DNA from: Granulicatella elegans ATCC 700633
GTDB lineage: Bacteria > Bacillota > Bacilli > Lactobacillales > Aerococcaceae
Assembly: GCF_000162475.2 (NCBI RefSeq)
Contig: NZ_KI391971.1
Location: 1,507,509-1,571,508 of the forward strand
Direction: 5' to 3'
DNA length: 64,000 bases
The notes beneath the pieces were generated by a model. The model ran no database searches, was not told the DNA's origin, and saw only the letters and a program-made list of their open reading frames with translations. The first letter of the stretch is position 1; each line of letters begins with the position of its first letter. This document shows positions 56,395 through 64,000 of this stretch, in pieces. The position numbers and the translations under genes are program-made.

Positions 56395-57552
56395 TTAACC
56401 ATTAAATGTACGAACTGGTGTAACTAATTGAATAAAACTATATGGAATATCTGAATGATTGTCTTTTAATGTCAATGTAAATGGACGATTCGCTTCTAAA
56501 AATTGAATTGTTGCTTCTGAAGAACCAAATAAACGAAGCGCATCTTTTAAATAATCAGGATTAAATGAAACATCCAATGAAGCACCTTCATAATTTTCTA
56601 CCGTAATTTCTTCTTCAACTTTTCCAATTTCTGGAGAATTACCTGTTAATAAAATGCGATTTTCATTAATCGATAATGTCGCAATATTATTTTTATCTGT
56701 ATGAGACATTAATGATGCACGATCTACAGCAGCTACTAAATCACTCGCAACAACCGTAATTGCTGTATTAAATTGATCATTGATTAATCGATCTGTATCT
56801 GGATAACGTCCTTCTAATAAACGAGAGTAGAAAGAAAGAGTTTCTGTTTGGAAAAGAACTTGATTTTCAGTAATTGCAAAATCAATCGTTTCTAAACCAT
56901 CAATAATACGTGATAATTCAATTAATGTTTTACCTGGTAAAGTAATTTCAAATGTTAACGCATTACTTGTTTCAGGCATTTCTAAAGGAATAATTCTTTG
57001 ACTCAAACGGTGAGAGTCTGTTGCGACAGCTTTTAATTGATTATTAGCAATAACCATATGAATTCCCGTTAAAATAGGGCGAGATTCAGCAGTAGAAACA
57101 GCAATAGAAGTTTGTAAAATCACTTGTCTAAATAATGGAACAGGTAATGTTAATACATGATCTTTTTCAACTTCTGGAAGTTGTGGATAATCATGAGCCG
57201 ATAAGCCATTTAATGTAAATGCAGCACTTCCTGCCGTAATCGTTGCTTGTAATTGTTCATTTGTTTCTAAAGTAAATGTATTTTGAGGTAATTTTTTAAC
57301 AATTTCACCAAAGAATCGAGCAGGTAATACAATTGAACCTGTCTCCACAATAGATAATTGTAATTCTTCATGTTCTACTGGAAGAAAAATTTCAATAGAA
57401 ACTTCAGAATCACTACCTGTTAAAGTAATCCCTTCTTGAGAAACAACTAATTTAATTCCTGTTAAAATTGGAATCGTTGTTTTCGAAGGAATAGCACGTT
57501 GAACGTCTGCTAAATTTTTTAAAAATGCTTGACGATTAATTGAAAATTTCAT
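56395..57552 (-). CDS. dnaN: DNA polymerase III sliding clamp, beta subunit
   Basis: A 385-residue ring-forming clamp with three homologous domains. N-terminal MKFSINRQAFLKNLADVQRA and C-terminal LVTPVRTF are standard, and ATDSHRLSQR lies in the second domain. TAGGAGG precedes the ATG. It is 178 bases downstream of dnaA, a gap that carries DnaA boxes, and ends with its own terminator. Confidence 0.98.
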   Translation of the reverse strand: MKFSINRQAFLKNLADVQRAIPSKTTIPILTGIKLVVSQEGITLTGSDSEVSIEIFLPVEHEELQLSIVETGSIVLPARFFGEIVKKLPQNTFTLETNEQLQATITAGSAAFTLNGLSAHDYPQLPEVEKDHVLTLPVPLFRQVILQTSIAVSTAESRPILTGIHMVIANNQLKAVATDSHRLSQRIIPLEMPETSNALTFEITLPGKTLIELSRIIDGLETIDFAITENQVLFQTETLSFYSRLLEGRYPDTDRLINDQFNTAITVVASDLVAAVDRASLMSHTDKNNIATLSINENRILLTGNSPEIGKVEEEITVENYEGASLDVSFNPDYLKDALRLFGSSEATIQFLEANRPFTLTLKDNHSDIPYSFIQLVTPVRTFNG

Positions 57553-57677
57553 TTTATGCCTCCTAATGTGTGTCTGTCTTAAATTTAATTTTATTTATAA
57601 TAAATATAGTAATAGTAGTAGGGCCTGTTAATTTTGTGGAAAACTATTATGTTGCTTTTAAATTCATCATTTTTAAT

Positions 57678-57728
57678 TGTGGATAAGTATTGTGTATAAC
57701 AATTTAATAACTAGAGTAGTTATCCACA
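57678..57728. other. DnaA-box cluster between dnaA and dnaN
   Basis: Exact boxes TTATCCACA at 57678-57686 (reverse) and 57720-57728 (forward), plus a one-mismatch box at 57691-57699. With the cluster upstream of dnaA this makes a bipartite origin as in Bacillus. Confidence 0.8.
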
Positions 57729-57730
57729 TC

Positions 57731-59098
57731 TTAAAAACCAAGTTTTTTCTTTAAATCATTAACAGCTTTTGTAATGTCACCTTGAAGCTTATATTCTTCA
57801 TTAATTTTATCATAGGCATGTAATACAGTAGAATGATCTTTGCCAAATTCTGTTCCTAATTTTGGAAGAGAGCTATTTGTTAATTCTCTTGCTAAATACA
57901 TAGCAATTTGACGAGGTTCTACAATTGATTTTGTTCGTTTTTTACCTTTTAAATCTTCTAGAGAAATATGGTAATAACGTGCAACCGCTTCTTGAATATC
58001 TTGAACGGATACAATTTTTTCTTTACTTCCGGGGATAAAGTTTTGCAGAGCTTCAGCAGCTAAATTTGTTGTTATATCTTCACCATGAGTGACAGAATAA
58101 GCTTGAACTCTTACAAGAGCACCTTCTAATTCACGGACATTGGATTGAATTTGTCCAGCAATATAGCTTAAGGTATCAGTAGGAATATCAATTCCAACAG
58201 CTTCTGCTTTTTTAGATAAAATTGCAATTCTTGTTTCCAAATCAGGTGGAGTAATATCGACTGGAAGTCCAGAAACAAACCTTGAAACTAAGCGTTCTTG
58301 CAATGCTTTGATTTCAGTTGGCTGTCGATCACTCGTTAAAACAATTTGTTTTTGGTTATTAAATAGTGCATTAAAAGTATGGAAAAACTCTTCTTGAGTT
58401 GCTTCTTTTTCAGCAAAAAATTGAATATCATCTACTAATAATAAATCAACATTACGATAATAATCTCTAAATTCTTGTTGAGTATTTGTTCTCAATGAAG
58501 TAATCATTTCATTTGTAAAAGCTTCACTCGTTACGTATTTAACACGTGCATTTGGATTTAGTAATTTATATTGATTCCCAATAGCTTGCATTAAGTGAGT
58601 TTTCCCTAGACCAACACCCCCATAGAAAAAGAGTGGATTATATAATTGTCCGGGTCTTTCGCAAACGACTAAAGCAGCAGCATGCGCCATTTGATTTCCT
58701 TTACCAATAATGAATGAATCAAATGTATATTTAGGATTTAATAGAGAATCATCTTCTAAATAAATATTTTTCGTTACTTCCTTAATTTCTTCAGTTACTT
58801 GAAGTTGTGGGTTAGATTCCATGAATGTTTGTTTTGATGAAAACTCTTGTTCATCAGAAATAATAAACTTTGGTTCAAATGATTTTCTAAAATAATCATA
58901 GCCACGTTCCATAACATCCGTTAATAAATTATCTTCCCAGAAATTAGCATATGTTTGAGAAGGAACTTGAATATAAAGATAATTTGAATCAATTTTTAAT
59001 AATTTAGCAGGCATAATCCAATGTTTAATTGTAAAATCTGAATTTGTTTTTTCAAAATGAGCTAATAAAATTTTCCAAAACTCATCTAATGGATCCAT
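57731..59098 (-). CDS. dnaA: Chromosomal replication initiator DnaA
   Basis: A 455-residue initiator: N-terminal domain I (1-80), variable linker, AAA+ ATPase with Walker A GGVGLGKTH near residue 158 and Walker B LLLVDDIQF, and the C-terminal DNA-binding domain with the signature LGTEFGKDHSTVLHA. ATG 59098 has AAGGAGGTG upstream; the frame continues further upstream without a site. DnaA boxes lie on both sides of the gene. Confidence 0.98.
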   Translation of the reverse strand: MDPLDEFWKILLAHFEKTNSDFTIKHWIMPAKLLKIDSNYLYIQVPSQTYANFWEDNLLTDVMERGYDYFRKSFEPKFIISDEQEFSSKQTFMESNPQLQVTEEIKEVTKNIYLEDDSLLNPKYTFDSFIIGKGNQMAHAAALVVCERPGQLYNPLFFYGGVGLGKTHLMQAIGNQYKLLNPNARVKYVTSEAFTNEMITSLRTNTQQEFRDYYRNVDLLLVDDIQFFAEKEATQEEFFHTFNALFNNQKQIVLTSDRQPTEIKALQERLVSRFVSGLPVDITPPDLETRIAILSKKAEAVGIDIPTDTLSYIAGQIQSNVRELEGALVRVQAYSVTHGEDITTNLAAEALQNFIPGSKEKIVSVQDIQEAVARYYHISLEDLKGKKRTKSIVEPRQIAMYLARELTNSSLPKLGTEFGKDHSTVLHAYDKINEEYKLQGDITKAVNDLKKKLGF

Positions 59099-59227
59099 AA
59101 AAACACCTCCTTGTGTATGAATAATGTTAAAATCTAAGAGTAAGTGTAGCATTTTTTTTAAAAGTTTTCCACAGGAAATCTATTTTTAACAAATTTTAGT
59201 GAATTTGTAATAAGTTTTCCACAATTT

Positions 59228-59444
59228 TGTGGATAATTTGTAAAATTCTTTTAAAAAATTTACTTATAAACAAGATTTGTTGATAAAACAAACTCAATAA
59301 AATAAAGATTTTAGAGTATTATCCACATTTTCCACAAGTTGTGGATAAAATTTTGTAAACAGACTTTTAATTTGTTAAAAAGTTGTGGAAAATATGGGGG
59401 AAACTTTAAAAGTTGAGAAAATATTGAAAAATAATTGTGGATAA
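59228..59444. other. oriC: Origin of replication, oriC
   Basis: The 516-base gap between dnaA and rpmH holds four exact DnaA boxes TTATCCACA: 59228-59236, 59340-59348 and 59436-59444 (reverse) and 59319-59327 (forward), with one-mismatch boxes such as 59384-59392. The stretch 59237-59310 is extremely AT-rich and is a good candidate unwinding element. Gene strands diverge around this point. Confidence 0.9.
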
Positions 59445-59528
59445 CTATGGAAAAATGAATATTTCTACTAGGTATTTTGAATAAAATATGGTATGATACT
59501 CCAGTACAGTGATGCAAGAAACAAAGTA

Positions 59529-59557
59529 TTGACTTTGTTAAGGAATATCATTATAAT
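59529..59557 (+). promoter_or_regulatory. rpmH promoter
   Basis: -35 TTGACT (59529-59534), 17-base spacer, -10 TATAAT (59552-59557), about 58 bases before the rpmH start. Confidence 0.85.
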
Positions 59558-59614
59558 GATGTAGACTGTCTAGGATAGTTAGACATGACACAGAACTAGG
59601 AGGTGCAAGAAGTT

Positions 59615-59749
59615 ATGAAAAGAACATATCAACCAAACAAACGTAAACGTCAAAAAGTTCACGGTTTCCGTAAACGTATGAGTACAAAAAATGGCCGTAG
59701 AGTATTAGCAAGCAGACGCCGTAAAGGTAGAAAAGTTTTAGCAGCTTAG
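59615..59749 (+). CDS. rpmH: Ribosomal protein bL34
   Basis: A 44-residue, very basic large-subunit protein: [20 protein letters not shown], then [28 protein letters not shown] lies upstream of the ATG. It is the first gene to the right of oriC and is followed directly by a terminator that also includes the stop codon's last base. Confidence 0.98.
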   Translation: MKRTYQPNKRKRQKVHGFRKRMSTKNGRRVLASRRRKGRKVLAA

Positions 59750-59779
59750 ATCACTGAACGTCTCAGTGATCTTTTTTTT
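59749..59779 (+). terminator. Terminator after rpmH
   Basis: GATCACTGA/TCAGTGATC 9-bp stem followed by eight T residues, 36 bases before rnpA. Partial read-through probably feeds rnpA. Confidence 0.9.
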
Positions 59780-59814
59780 ATAAATGTTTTAAAAACTTAG
59801 ATAAAGGTGAGTGT

Positions 59815-60201
59815 ATGCGTAAGTCTTATCGAGTAAAGAAAGAGCAAGAGTTTCAACGAGTTTTTCATCATGGAAATTCAGTAGCGAATCGTCAATTTGT
59901 GGTTTATCAAATCGATAAATCAAATCAATCTCATTTTAGAGTTGGAATTTCTGTGAGTAAAAAATTAGGGAATGCGGTTGTTAGAAATCGTATAAAACGA
60001 TTGATAAGAAGTGTATTAACAGAACTAAAGCCACAATTACAGTCTGAGATTGATTTTATCGTGATCGCACGTAAACCTGTAGTATCTATGAATTATCAAG
60101 AAGTAAAAAAATGTATGATGCATGTATTAAAATTAGGAAAGATTTTAATAAAAGATGATTATAATGGAGAAAGTAGGGAATTAAGTGAAGAAAAAGCATA
60201 A
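59815..60201 (+). CDS. rnpA: Ribonuclease P protein component
   Basis: A 128-residue basic protein that assists the RNase P RNA in trimming tRNA 5' ends. The family signature is RNRIKRLIRSVL near residue 60, preceded by VGISVSKKLGNAVV. AAAGGTGAG precedes the ATG. It overlaps yidC by 17 bases. Confidence 0.97.
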   Translation: MRKSYRVKKEQEFQRVFHHGNSVANRQFVVYQIDKSNQSHFRVGISVSKKLGNAVVRNRIKRLIRSVLTELKPQLQSEIDFIVIARKPVVSMNYQEVKKCMMHVLKLGKILIKDDYNGESRELSEEKA

Positions 60202-61000
60202 ATTAGCTTTAACATTAGCGGTTTTAACATTATTTTTAGCAGCATGTAGTACAACACCTGTAACAGCAGAAAGTACAGGAATTTGGGATCGAGTAATTAT
60301 TTATAATTTATCTCAATTTATTATTACTTTATCTCATATTTTTGGAAACAGTTATGGTTTAGGAATTATTGTATTTACTATTATAACAAGAATTGTGTTA
60401 GTACCTGTGATGCATTTCCAATATAAAACAACAAGACAAACAGCTATTTTACAACCTGAAATTAATAAACTTCGAGAAAAATATTCTGCTCGTGATCATC
60501 AAACTCAAGAAATTTTACGAGAAGAAATTTCAGCTTTATATGAAAGAGAAGGTGTGAATCAATATGCTGGGTGTTTACCAGTAGCGATTCAATTGCCTGT
60601 AATGATTGCTTTATATCAAGCTATTAGTCGTACAGAAGCTTTAAAAACAGGATCATTCTTATGGTTTAATTTAGATCAACCTGATCCATTCTTTATTTTA
60701 CCAATATTAGTAGTAGCAACAACTTATGCGACTTCTTGGTTAACAATGAAAATGCAAGACAGTGGAGCAGCTGGCAAAATTATGTTATTTGTATTACCAG
60801 CAATGATTGGATTTACAGCTTTAACATTCCCAAGTGCGTTATCATTATATTGGGTTGTAGGGAATATCTTTATGGTTATTCAAACTTTAATTATGAATAA
60901 TCCATTTACATTTATTGCAGAACAAAAAGCTATTGCACATGAAAAACGTCGTCGTGAGAAAGCTTTAGAAAAAGCTAAGAAAAAACACGGCAGAAGTTAA
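60185..61000 (+). CDS. yidC: Membrane protein insertase YidC/OxaA (SpoIIIJ)
   Basis: A 271-residue insertase for the cytoplasmic membrane. The N-terminal signal ends in a lipobox LFLAAC (Cys near residue 21), so it is a lipoprotein, followed by five transmembrane segments and a basic C-terminal tail (EKRRREKALEKAKKKHGR) that binds ribosomes. The conserved Arg of the groove is in IITRIVLVPVMHFQYK. The start is GTG at 60185 inside the end of rnpA. Confidence 0.96.
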   Translation: MKKKHKLALTLAVLTLFLAACSTTPVTAESTGIWDRVIIYNLSQFIITLSHIFGNSYGLGIIVFTIITRIVLVPVMHFQYKTTRQTAILQPEINKLREKYSARDHQTQEILREEISALYEREGVNQYAGCLPVAIQLPVMIALYQAISRTEALKTGSFLWFNLDQPDPFFILPILVVATTYATSWLTMKMQDSGAAGKIMLFVLPAMIGFTALTFPSALSLYWVVGNIFMVIQTLIMNNPFTFIAEQKAIAHEKRRREKALEKAKKKHGRS

Positions 61001-61071
61001 AGAATAGACTTGTTCAGATTAATAGAACATGAGATAATACATGTAAAATTGCAATATGGAGGATATAAAAG

Positions 61072-61818
61072 ATGACACAAACGATTCGAGTAAATGATGC
61101 TTCAGTAGAAAAAGCAATCCAAAAAGGATTACGACAATTACAATTAACACAAGATGATGTAGAAATTGAAGTAATTGAAGAAGGTAAAAAAGGATTATTT
61201 GGATTCGGACAAAAAGATGCGGTAGTATCAATTACTGTTAAAGAAAAAATTAAACAAGAAGAAGTAGTTGTTGAAGAAGTCGAAGAATCTTTTGATGACG
61301 AAGAATTTGATATTGAAGATAACTATGAAGAATCTGATGAAGCAGTTGAAGTATTAGATAATCATATTGAAGAAGCTGCTCATGTTACAAAAGCTTATTT
61401 AGAACAAATTGCTGAAATTTATGGAGCACCAAGTGTAGTTCATGTTGAAGTACAAAAAGAAAAAATGAATTTTGTATTTGAAACAGATAAACCAGGTTTA
61501 TTAATTGGTAAATATGGTAAAATTTTGAATGCACTACAAGTATTAGCTCAAGTATCTGTACATCGTTTTGTAAAAGGAAGAATGTCTGTACAAGTAGATG
61601 TAGGAGACTATCGTTTACGTCGAACAGAAGCCTTACAACAAATTGCTGAAAAAACAGCACGACGCGTGTTAAAAACAAAACAACCGGTATATTTAGAACC
61701 ATTACCTGCATATGAAAGAAAACAAATTCATGCATATTTAAGTAAAAATAAACGAATTTCTACTCACTCAGAAGGTAAAGAACCACACCGTTATTTAGTT
61801 GTAGAAATTGCAGAATAA
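61072..61818 (+). CDS. jag: RNA-binding protein Jag (KhpB)
   Basis: A 248-residue protein with a Jag_N domain (1-52), a very acidic linker (about 60-105), a KH domain with GLLIGKYGKILNALQVL and an R3H domain ending RYLVVEIAE. With KhpA it binds many small RNAs and mRNAs and affects cell division in streptococci. TGGAGG precedes the ATG. A terminator closes the operon. Confidence 0.95.
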   Translation: MTQTIRVNDASVEKAIQKGLRQLQLTQDDVEIEVIEEGKKGLFGFGQKDAVVSITVKEKIKQEEVVVEEVEESFDDEEFDIEDNYEESDEAVEVLDNHIEEAAHVTKAYLEQIAEIYGAPSVVHVEVQKEKMNFVFETDKPGLLIGKYGKILNALQVLAQVSVHRFVKGRMSVQVDVGDYRLRRTEALQQIAEKTARRVLKTKQPVYLEPLPAYERKQIHAYLSKNKRISTHSEGKEPHRYLVVEIAE

Positions 61819-61827
61819 AATAGTTAG

Positions 61828-61855
61828 AGACTGGAACTAATTCCAGTCTTTTTTT
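61828..61855 (+). terminator. Terminator after jag
   Basis: AGACTGGAA/TTCCAGTCT 9-bp stem with seven T residues. Confidence 0.92.
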
Positions 61856-61963
61856 ATATCTTGAAATCAATTAGTATCGGATTAATAAAAAAATATAAAT
61901 ATAAATAGTGGAAAGAAAATACAATATAATAGAAAGAAACTTGATAAAATCCTATTTTTGAGG

Positions 61964-61992
61964 TTGAAACTTTTCATGAAAAGCGTTAAAAT
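61964..61992 (+). promoter_or_regulatory. Promoter with palindromic operator upstream of the HTH/TPR regulator
   Basis: -35 TTGAAA (61964-61969), 17-base spacer, -10 TAAAAT (61987-61992). The spacer holds the perfect 14-bp palindrome CTTTTCATGAAAAG (61970-61983). A second possible promoter, TTGGAA/TACAAT with 18-base spacing (62091-62120), lies nearer the gene, its -35 inside GGAAAATTTCC. The rest of the 334-base gap is AT-rich; two very short open frames (61976-62026 and 62032-62085) are unproved. Confidence 0.5.
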
Positions 61993-62152
61993 GAGTTACA
62001 CAGTGTCTTTAGGGAGAGGACAATAAGAAATATGTGTATATTATATAAACTATACAACAAATTTTATATAAGGAAAAATAAATAAAATTATTGGAAAATT
62101 TCCTAAAAACAATGTACAATAATAGTGAAAATATATAGTTAGGAGAATCATT

Positions 62153-63001
62153 ATGGATATTCAAGTGTTTATAAGGCGTCGTAAAGAAAAAGGCTTATCT
62201 CAGATTGAATTGAGTCATGGAATTTGTACGCAGGCAACTTTAAGCCGATTTGAAAATCATGGTCAAATTCCTTCAATGAAAATTTTAAGTCAATTGTGTG
62301 CACGATTGCAATTAGATGTAGGGGACTTATTTGCGAGTGTCAATACTAAAGAAGTTGCTACAAATAAGCTTTTAGATAAAATTGAAGAAAGTATTGTAAC
62401 AATGGATTATGAATTGGCTGAAAAATTGATTGGAACAATTCAAAAAGATCAATTGAATGATGAACAAAAAATTCACTTGTTATACTTAAGAGGATTCACA
62501 CAAGTTTTACAAGGGAAAAAAATGGAAGATGATTTGTTTTATTTTAATAAAATTTTAGCAGAACAATATGAAAACCAAGATACATATCTCCATTTAGCTT
62601 ATGCAGGATTAGGTTTAGTATATCAAAAACAAGAAGATATAGAAAAAGCAGAATACTTCTTTACAAAAGCTATTCAAGAAATCGAAAAACATCAATTAGA
62701 AAAAATGGAAGATGTATGGCGTGTATTAATGGTTTTATATCATAGCGCTATGTTCTTTAATAAAAATAATAACTTTAAAAAGAGTAATGAGTTACTAAAA
62801 AAAGGAATTGAATTATGTAGTCAATTTCATATTACTTATTACTTATCAAGATTGTATTATCAATTAGCAATGAATTCATTAGAGAGTAATGCAGATAAAG
62901 AAGAAGTAAAATTATACTTAAATGATGCAGCTGCTTTCGCTAGAATTAATTCAAATGATGAATTATTGACAGAAATTGAAAAAATTAATGATTCTTTATA
63001 A
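62153..63001 (+). CDS. XRE-type HTH regulator with TPR-like C-terminus (RRNPP/Rgg-like)
   Basis: A 282-residue protein with an N-terminal XRE helix-turn-helix (LSQIELSHGICTQATLSRFE, residues 15-34) and a helical C-terminal part (about 80-280) of repeated TPR-like pairs, for example YLHLAYAGLGLVYQKQEDIE and KAEYFFTKAIQEIEK. This plan is that of PlcR, Rgg, PrgX and other peptide-sensing regulators. No clear pheromone gene or target operon is adjacent. TTAGGAG precedes the ATG and a terminator follows. Whether it senses a peptide is inference. Confidence 0.78.
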   Translation: MDIQVFIRRRKEKGLSQIELSHGICTQATLSRFENHGQIPSMKILSQLCARLQLDVGDLFASVNTKEVATNKLLDKIEESIVTMDYELAEKLIGTIQKDQLNDEQKIHLLYLRGFTQVLQGKKMEDDLFYFNKILAEQYENQDTYLHLAYAGLGLVYQKQEDIEKAEYFFTKAIQEIEKHQLEKMEDVWRVLMVLYHSAMFFNKNNNFKKSNELLKKGIELCSQFHITYYLSRLYYQLAMNSLESNADKEEVKLYLNDAAAFARINSNDELLTEIEKINDSL

Positions 63002-63022
63002 TTAATAGAAAATTAAAGTTTA

Positions 63023-63058
63023 AATAAGTAGGAAGAAAAAGTCTTCTTGCTTATTTTT
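63023..63058 (+). terminator. Terminator after the HTH/TPR regulator
   Basis: AATAAGTAGGAAGA pairs with TCTTCTTGCTTATT (two wobble pairs), followed by a T run. Confidence 0.8.
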
Positions 63059-63127
63059 TGTATTTTACATAAAAAATTATTGAAAAATAAATGAGGGTAA
63101 TTATAATGGAATAAAGGAGTGATAAAA

Positions 63128-63349
63128 ATGGGTTTACGCTTAAATAAAGATGAATTTCTAAAAAAAGAAAAAGTTATTTTACCAGAGGATATTGAGTTAC
63201 CATCATTAGAGGAAGAATATGATTTTGATAGTTTTGGAGATTCATTTATTATGATGCCAAAAATGGAAGAAGATCAAAGACAAAAAAATCTTGAAAAAAA
63301 TATTAAAAAAGAATGGTTAGAACCAATAGATAATAAAGAAGAAAAATAG
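63128..63349 (+). CDS. Small acidic protein upstream of the rRNA operon, unknown
   Basis: A 73-residue charged protein. The middle is strongly acidic (DIELPSLEEEYDFDSFGDSF) and the end is rich in Lys and Glu. No membrane helix. AAAGGAG lies 8 bases before ATG 63128, which makes translation likely. It sits alone between the regulator and the rRNA operon, with no terminator of its own visible before the rrn promoters. I recognise no family. Confidence 0.55.
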   Translation: MGLRLNKDEFLKKEKVILPEDIELPSLEEEYDFDSFGDSFIMMPKMEEDQRQKNLEKNIKKEWLEPIDNKEEK

Positions 63350-63382
63350 CTACTATCTTAAAGAAATTTTTATATAAAAGAC

Positions 63383-63411
63383 TTGCAAACAAAAGCTAGC
63401 TATGGTAAATT
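63383..63411 (+). promoter_or_regulatory. rRNA operon promoter P1
   Basis: -35 TTGCAA (63383-63388), 17-base spacer, -10 TAAATT (63406-63411). Confidence 0.6.
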
Positions 63412-63485
63412 ATATACGTTGTTAACGAACGTTCGCTTTTGAAGCGATTACGAAAAAGAAATTTAAAATAAATTTCAAAAAAATG

Positions 63486-63514
63486 TTGACAATATAAACT
63501 ACCTATGATAATAT
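63486..63514 (+). promoter_or_regulatory. rRNA operon promoter P2
   Basis: Consensus -35 TTGACA (63486-63491), 17-base spacer, -10 TAATAT (63509-63514). The leader to the 16S gene follows, with a GTCGC/GCGAC hairpin and a boxA-like CTTTGAAAACTAAAC region. Confidence 0.88.
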
Positions 63515-63680
63515 ATAGGAGTTGTCGCGATAAGCGACGTTGACCTTTGAAAACTAAACAAAGAAGACAAACCAAATGTGTAGGGACTTCACGAAAGTGA
63601 AGAAACAACAATTTCTTTTCTCTAAGGAGAAAAACAATAAGTCAGTAATTAAATGAGCTTTCAAAAGCTTATGAATGTAT

Positions 63681-64000
<320 letters not shown>

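Noticed and set aside
61385..61735. Long minus-strand open frame inside jag
   Set aside because: Composition and position show it is a shadow of the real plus-strand gene.

Overview
The window is the replication-origin region of a low-GC Gram-positive bacterium of the order Lactobacillales. Three things point there: gene order around dnaA (rpmH-rnpA-yidC-jag on one side; dnaN-S4 protein-recF-gyrB-gyrA on the other), purine-rich ribosome binding sites, and the first 320 bases of a 16S rRNA gene at the right end that reads like the Enterococcus/Granulicatella/Catellicoccus group. I do not assign a genus. The origin lies between dnaA and rpmH (about 59,100-59,600). Genes left of it are mostly on the minus strand and genes right of it on the plus strand, so most are co-directional with replication. 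Two perfect parS sites lie at 42.6 kb. The window contains no prophage, CRISPR array or tRNA gene.

Layout. 1-7 kb: walR (partial), purA, dnaB, lysS, a drug/metabolite transporter with a histidine-rich tail, dusB. 7-11.5 kb: nucleoside hydrolase, brnQ, and an ISL3-family insertion sequence filling the space between brnQ and the next operon. 11.5-17.6 kb: a PTS operon (PRD regulator, IIA, IIC, IIB, class II aldolase, TIM-like isomerase, YjbQ). 18-20 kb: msrA and the two serine dehydratase genes. 20.3-24.5 kb: an amino-sugar operon (GntR regulator, AgaS-like isomerase, nagA, lacD). 24.5-29 kb: pflB and small membrane or unknown genes. 29-32.4 kb: a three-gene ABC exporter preceded by a 30-codon gene. 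32.6-35.7 kb: yacL, radA, dut. 35.9-39.8 kb: a stand-alone MsmK-like ATPase, ktrAB and rlmH. 39.8-43.8 kb: a candidate small RNA, rplI, gdpP, the parS pair, rpsR-ssb-rpsF. 43.9-47.5 kb: a methionine-regulated operon of two short MetE-like enzymes flanking a cyclase-family gene. 47.5-50.1 kb: a second ABC exporter. 50.3-61.8 kb: gyrA to jag across oriC. 62-64 kb: a helix-turn-helix/TPR regulator, a small acidic protein and an rRNA operon.

The most interesting signals are regulatory. (1) The MetE-like operon combines a perfect streptococcal-type MET-box, a sigma-A promoter and a T-box riboswitch in one leader. (2) Two unrelated ABC exporters share the operator TGACTAAAGTC(A/T) at exactly the same 24-base distance from their -10 boxes, in promoters lacking a good -35, which suggests one activator; the first also has a 30-aa membrane peptide gene. 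(3) Downstream of rlmH a promoter-like sequence with 11-bp-period direct repeats is followed within 100 bases by a terminator. The RNA between would display CCUCCC, an anti-Shine-Dalgarno sequence, in a hairpin loop. (4) The amino-sugar operon has a strong promoter overlapped by a DasR/NagR-like 16-bp operator. All functional statements come from sequence reading and family knowledge; no database or folding program was run.
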